Origin: Vanessa cardui
Lineage: Eukaryota; Arthropoda; Insecta; Lepidoptera; Nymphalidae
Direction of reading: 5' to 3'
DNA length: 64,000 nucleotides
Assembly (NCBI RefSeq): GCF_905220365.1
Contig: NC_061135.1
Location: 9,701,501 to 9,765,500, forward strand
This document shows positions 61,101-64,000 of this stretch, piece by piece. Position 1 is the first letter of the stretch. Each line of letters opens with the position of its first letter. The notes beneath the pieces are model-generated. The model did not search any database. It worked only from the letters and a program-made list of their open reading frames with translations, and was not told the origin of the DNA. The position numbers and the translations under genes were made by a program.

Positions 61101-62638
61101 GCCCGCGGCCATCCCGGCTGCGATACCGGGTGCGTTACCCACGACGCTGGCGGGCGGTGTGAGTGCGGCGCTGCCGGCTCAAGTCATCCCACCGCCGGGT
61201 GTAGTGATACCGCCACCTCCTCGGGCACGGGGTCCGACAGCGGTACGACAATTTTTATATATATATCAATGTAGTATTTATATTAGAAGTAATACAAATT
61301 TCGTTATATTCGTTCAGGCGGAAACTGCCGCAGCGGTTGAGGGTGGCGTTCAACAAGCGGCGTTACAACGTAAATTACTGGACAGCTCGCCAGATACGCT
61401 GCAGCAGCAAGAATCGCTGTCCATTTCCGGTCAGTCCGCACGGCACCTTGTCATGCAGGTACGTTTCGACCGTCGCTGTTTTCGTGTGTACATTTGTATC
61501 GCCTAATGTAACGAATCTTTTTTCTTCTAGCGTTTGATGCGGCGTCGCGCCTCTCGTACGGTGCTTCTGTGCAACATGGTATCCGCTGAAGAGGTGGACG
61601 AGGCGTTGCATCACGAGATTCAGGTGAGTGCACTAATTAGATTCAGTAAAATTATATTCAGTCAATTTACACATATAAATAAATAATAAATAAATATGAG
61701 ACATCACATACATTACTCTGATTCGAATGTAAGTAGCTAATGCACTTGTGTTATGGAAATCAGAAGTAACGACGGTACCACAAACACCCATACCCAAGAC
61801 AACATAGAAAACTAATGATAATCTACATTGACTAGGCCGGGAATCGAACCCGGGACCTCCGAGTGGCGTATCCATGAAAACCGGTGTACACACCACTCGA
61901 TCACGGAGGCCGTCTAATTGACGACCTCCGTGGTCGAGTCGAGAAACATAGTTAGGATACTAAAATCCCTAAATATTTACATTGCCGACTAAACACACAG
62001 GAGGAGTGCTCGAAATGGGGTCGAGTGGATCGACTCGTGATATACAACGAGCGTCAGAACGAGGACGACGACCCCGCACACGCCAACGTTAAAATCTTTG
62101 TCCAGTTCGCCGAGCCCGAAGGTGCGTATCGCTATACCGTATATCCCCATAGTCAGGACAACGAATGTCGCGTTTTGCTAATGTATGTAGTAACTTCAAA
62201 AGAAAAACTCTTGCAGACTTTTTGCTGGATGTGTATATATAGCAATTGTCATGGTAATTAGTTAAACTGTATTCAACTGTACACAACAATATTACAAAAT
62301 TATAATTTATACTAATATTATAAATGTGGCAGTAACTCTGTCTATCCGTCTGTCGCTCTTTCACGACCAAACCGTTGAATAGAGTTTGATGAAATTTACT
62401 ATGAAACAAATTTGAACTCCAATAAGCTACGTTTTTTACCTAGCACAATACAACCAACGCTCTAAATCGCGAGTACCATACTCTAGTATACCACAATTGA
62501 ACATATGACCACGCTTGCGTCACCACAGAGGCGGGCGCGGCTGCGGGCGCGCTTGACGGGCGCTACTTCGGAGGCCGGACGGTGCGCGCTGCCCTCTACG
62601 ACCAGGACCTCTTTGACCACGGAGACCTCTCGGGATAG
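58135..62638 (+). CDS. PUF60: Poly(U)-binding splicing factor PUF60 / half pint homologue, eleven exons
   Basis: PUF60 binds U-rich intron sequence near 3' splice sites and helps U2 snRNP recruitment and alternative splicing in the nucleus. Exons: 58135-58204, 59044-59097, 59164-59383, 59814-60017, 60100-60240, 60366-60514, 60779-61242, 61318-61458, 61531-61623, 62001-62121, 62529-62638. All are in phase and give 588 aa. An N-terminal helix has AKKYAMEQSIKMVLMKQT. RRM1 has RNP2 VYVGSI (116-121) and RNP1 KGFAFVEY (155-162). RRM2 has IYVASI (214-219) and KGYGFIEY (253-260). The linker (about 349-404) is an Ala-Leu-Pro repeat. The C-terminal UHM starts near residue 482, ends DLFDHGDLSG, and has the peptide-binding R-x-F motif as RYF (564-566). 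The order and sequence match Drosophila half pint as recalled. The N-terminus is uncertain: the reading frame is open upstream to a splice acceptor at 58116, so an additional first exon is likely. One intron contains a SINE copy. Confidence 0.95.
61690..61916 (-). repeat. SINE family C copy in a PUF60 intron, with an inverted head fragment
   Basis: Complete minus-strand copy whose tRNA head ends at 61916. A 24-bp plus-strand head fragment follows (gacgacctccgtggtcgag, 61920-61938), making a hairpin about 60 bp before the acceptor of the next PUF60 exon. Confidence 0.85.
62305..62470 (+). repeat. Dispersed repeat family D in the last PUF60 intron
   Basis: Contains actaatattataaatgtggc, tgtcgctctttcacgaccaa and attttgaa-type sequence in the order of the 9195 copy. 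Confidence 0.7.
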
Positions 62639-62759
62639 ACTTCACGTCGCAACGTCTCGAATCACATTCTTACTTTTAATATAACGATACGCCCCTGTAA
62701 CGTTTTTTATTCTCCTGATTTTATTGTATGTGAAATATGACTTTTTTTTATTTTTGAAT

Positions 62760-62765
62760 AATAAA
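62760..62765 (+). terminator. Polyadenylation signal of PUF60
   Basis: AATAAA lies 122 bp after the PUF60 stop codon within an AT-rich tract and is the nearest canonical hexamer. Use is inferred. Confidence 0.5.
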
Positions 62766-62913
62766 TAATATTTATTAGAATTTTGTATTCCATCGCTTTT
62801 TTGGAAAGGTCATGTGACAGTAAATAAACTAGTAAGTAAGATGTAACATTACAATTCCTAACGGATTTAAATATCATCAATTGTATTATTTATTAACCCA
62901 CACATTAAGCTTC

Positions 62914-63003
62914 ATCATCATACTCCTGCCCTTATACCAATTTTATTTGGGATTGGCATAGCATGTCTTCTCCTTCCATACTTCTCTGTCAGACGTCATC
63001 GGT
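62914..63003 (-). repeat. RTE-type LINE 3' fragment
   Basis: Shares agcatgtcttctccttccat and acttctctgtcagacgtcat with the 16424 copy and keeps the catcatcat tail. Confidence 0.72.
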
Positions 63004-63389
63004 AAATGTTAAGGACCATTCATTTGCCAAGTCCTTACACAGCAAGATTTAAATACATATTTTGTTCAAAATATATTCTAAACTAAGAAGCCCAAACAAA
63101 TGCTAAATAAATTTTTTTAGTCAGACTTCATCAACTAAACGATTATATCAAGTTAGGTATGTAATTTTCTACATTTTTTTGTTCCGCTTCGTTTTAATTC
63201 ACTCGCAAAGATTTTTTAAACGTTAGTTCGCCACATCAACCAACTTAAAAAAATAAGCAGTTACAATGGCATAATTAGTCTTCGTATCCCAATGCAAAAA
63301 AATTAATTGCAGCTGATTTTTATTCTCACGTCTGCAGTTTTTTAATAAAAAAAAATAACGATATGCATACCCTCATCATCATTACGTTG

Positions 63390-63478
63390 TTGCAGAACTA
63401 TCGATAATTTGAATATCGATAATAAAACTATTCAGGATTTCGATAGTATCATTTTGATCGATACTGTCGATAGTCCTA
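63390..63478. promoter_or_regulatory. Cluster of ATCGATA-like motifs
   Basis: Five ATCGAT or TCGATA cores within about 85 bp (actatcgataat, aatatcgataat, ttcgatagt, tgatcgatact, gtcgatagt), partly arranged as inverted repeats. TATCGATA is the binding site known for the DREF and BEAF factors in flies. Whether this is regulatory or a transposon end is not decided. Confidence 0.35.
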
Positions 63479-63662
63479 AGTCTCTGAACGGTGTCTTTTG
63501 AAAAGGATAAAGACGACGTCAAAATTTTAGTTAATGTTTCTTGAATCGAGGCCCTGATTTATCATCGAATATTGTTATTTCTTTGAAAAGCCTCTTTGGA
63601 CCGATTTCCAAAGTCCGGTCATATGTAAATTAGAGGGTATATTACCTACATACAATAAAGTA

Positions 63663-63923
63663 AAGTAAATTTCCCACTACTGGGCTAAGGTCTCCTCTTC
63701 CATTAAAGACAGGTTTTGGAACATATTCTACCACGCTATTCCAAAGCGGGTAGGTGAAATGCACATGTGGCAGAATTTCTATGAAATTGGGCACATGCAG
63801 GTTTCCTCACGAGATGAATTGTAAACAAAAAATAAGCATACATATATAGTGGTGCTTGCCTGGGCTTGAACTCGAAATCATCAGTTAAGATGCACGCGTT
63901 TTAACCATTGGGCCATTTCAGCT
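63663..63923 (-). repeat. SINE family A copy
   Basis: Copy with cactactgggctaagg, ccaccacgct-like sequence, cacatgtggcagaatttcta and the inverted tRNA head (gcacgcgttttaaccattgg). Confidence 0.85.
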
Positions 63924-64000
63924 CTCATTACACTAATGATTTTTTCATAATCAAAGTAAGATGCTCTAAATGTATTAATTTAAAAACAAATATAATTAAA

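Noticed and set aside
60780..61142. Antisense frame of Gly/Ala repeats opposite PUF60
   Set aside because: It is the reverse-strand shadow of the Ala-Leu-Pro repeat exon.
1..64000. CRISPR arrays, operons, phage or other prokaryotic systems
   Set aside because: The window is spliced eukaryotic sequence. Repeats are transposon families, and no regularly spaced short repeats with unique spacers exist.

Overview
The window is AT-rich eukaryotic nuclear DNA with short exons, GT-AG introns and very heavy transposon content. Its dispersed repeats (a tRNA-derived SINE beginning with a gagatggcccagtggttaga-like head, CR1-like LINE 3' ends, RTE tails, a mariner, a Tc1, a Helitron relic and a mag-like LTR element) and its gene content point to a moth or butterfly (Lepidoptera). 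That assignment is an inference from repeats and protein similarity recalled without a database.

Layout. Positions 1-30,000 are a gene desert made of SINEs, LINE tails, simple repeats and AT-rich sequence. It contains one nearly intact mariner (26,945-28,220) that landed inside a SINE. Positions 30,164-35,980 (+) hold a five-exon, membrane-bound acyl-CoA desaturase with all three histidine boxes and an unusual IPRE signature. Positions 39,457-52,015 (-) hold the nine-exon MFAP1 gene, a spliceosomal B-complex protein, predicted at 441 residues. Its introns carry a dead Tc1 transposon, a 169-bp tandem duplication, an inverted repeat pair and a complete mag-like Ty3/gypsy LTR retrotransposon. 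That retrotransposon has 112-bp LTRs, a 5-bp target duplication, a primer-binding site and a polypurine tract, and it is itself broken by a LINE. Positions 52-58 kb hold relics of an RTE LINE and a Helitron. Positions 58,135-62,638 (+) hold PUF60 (half pint in flies), an eleven-exon splicing factor with two RRMs, an Ala-Leu-Pro-rich linker and a C-terminal UHM domain. The last 1.3 kb is repeat.

Two neighbouring, divergently transcribed genes (MFAP1 and PUF60) both encode spliceosome-associated proteins. The desaturase is an unrelated lipid-metabolism gene whose 3' end faces that of MFAP1. No bacterial-type systems, CRISPR arrays or convincing tRNA or rRNA genes were found. The most notable items are the nested transposons with readable boundaries, the LTR insertion 20 bp from an MFAP1 splice donor, the atypical desaturase, and several large inverted repeats.
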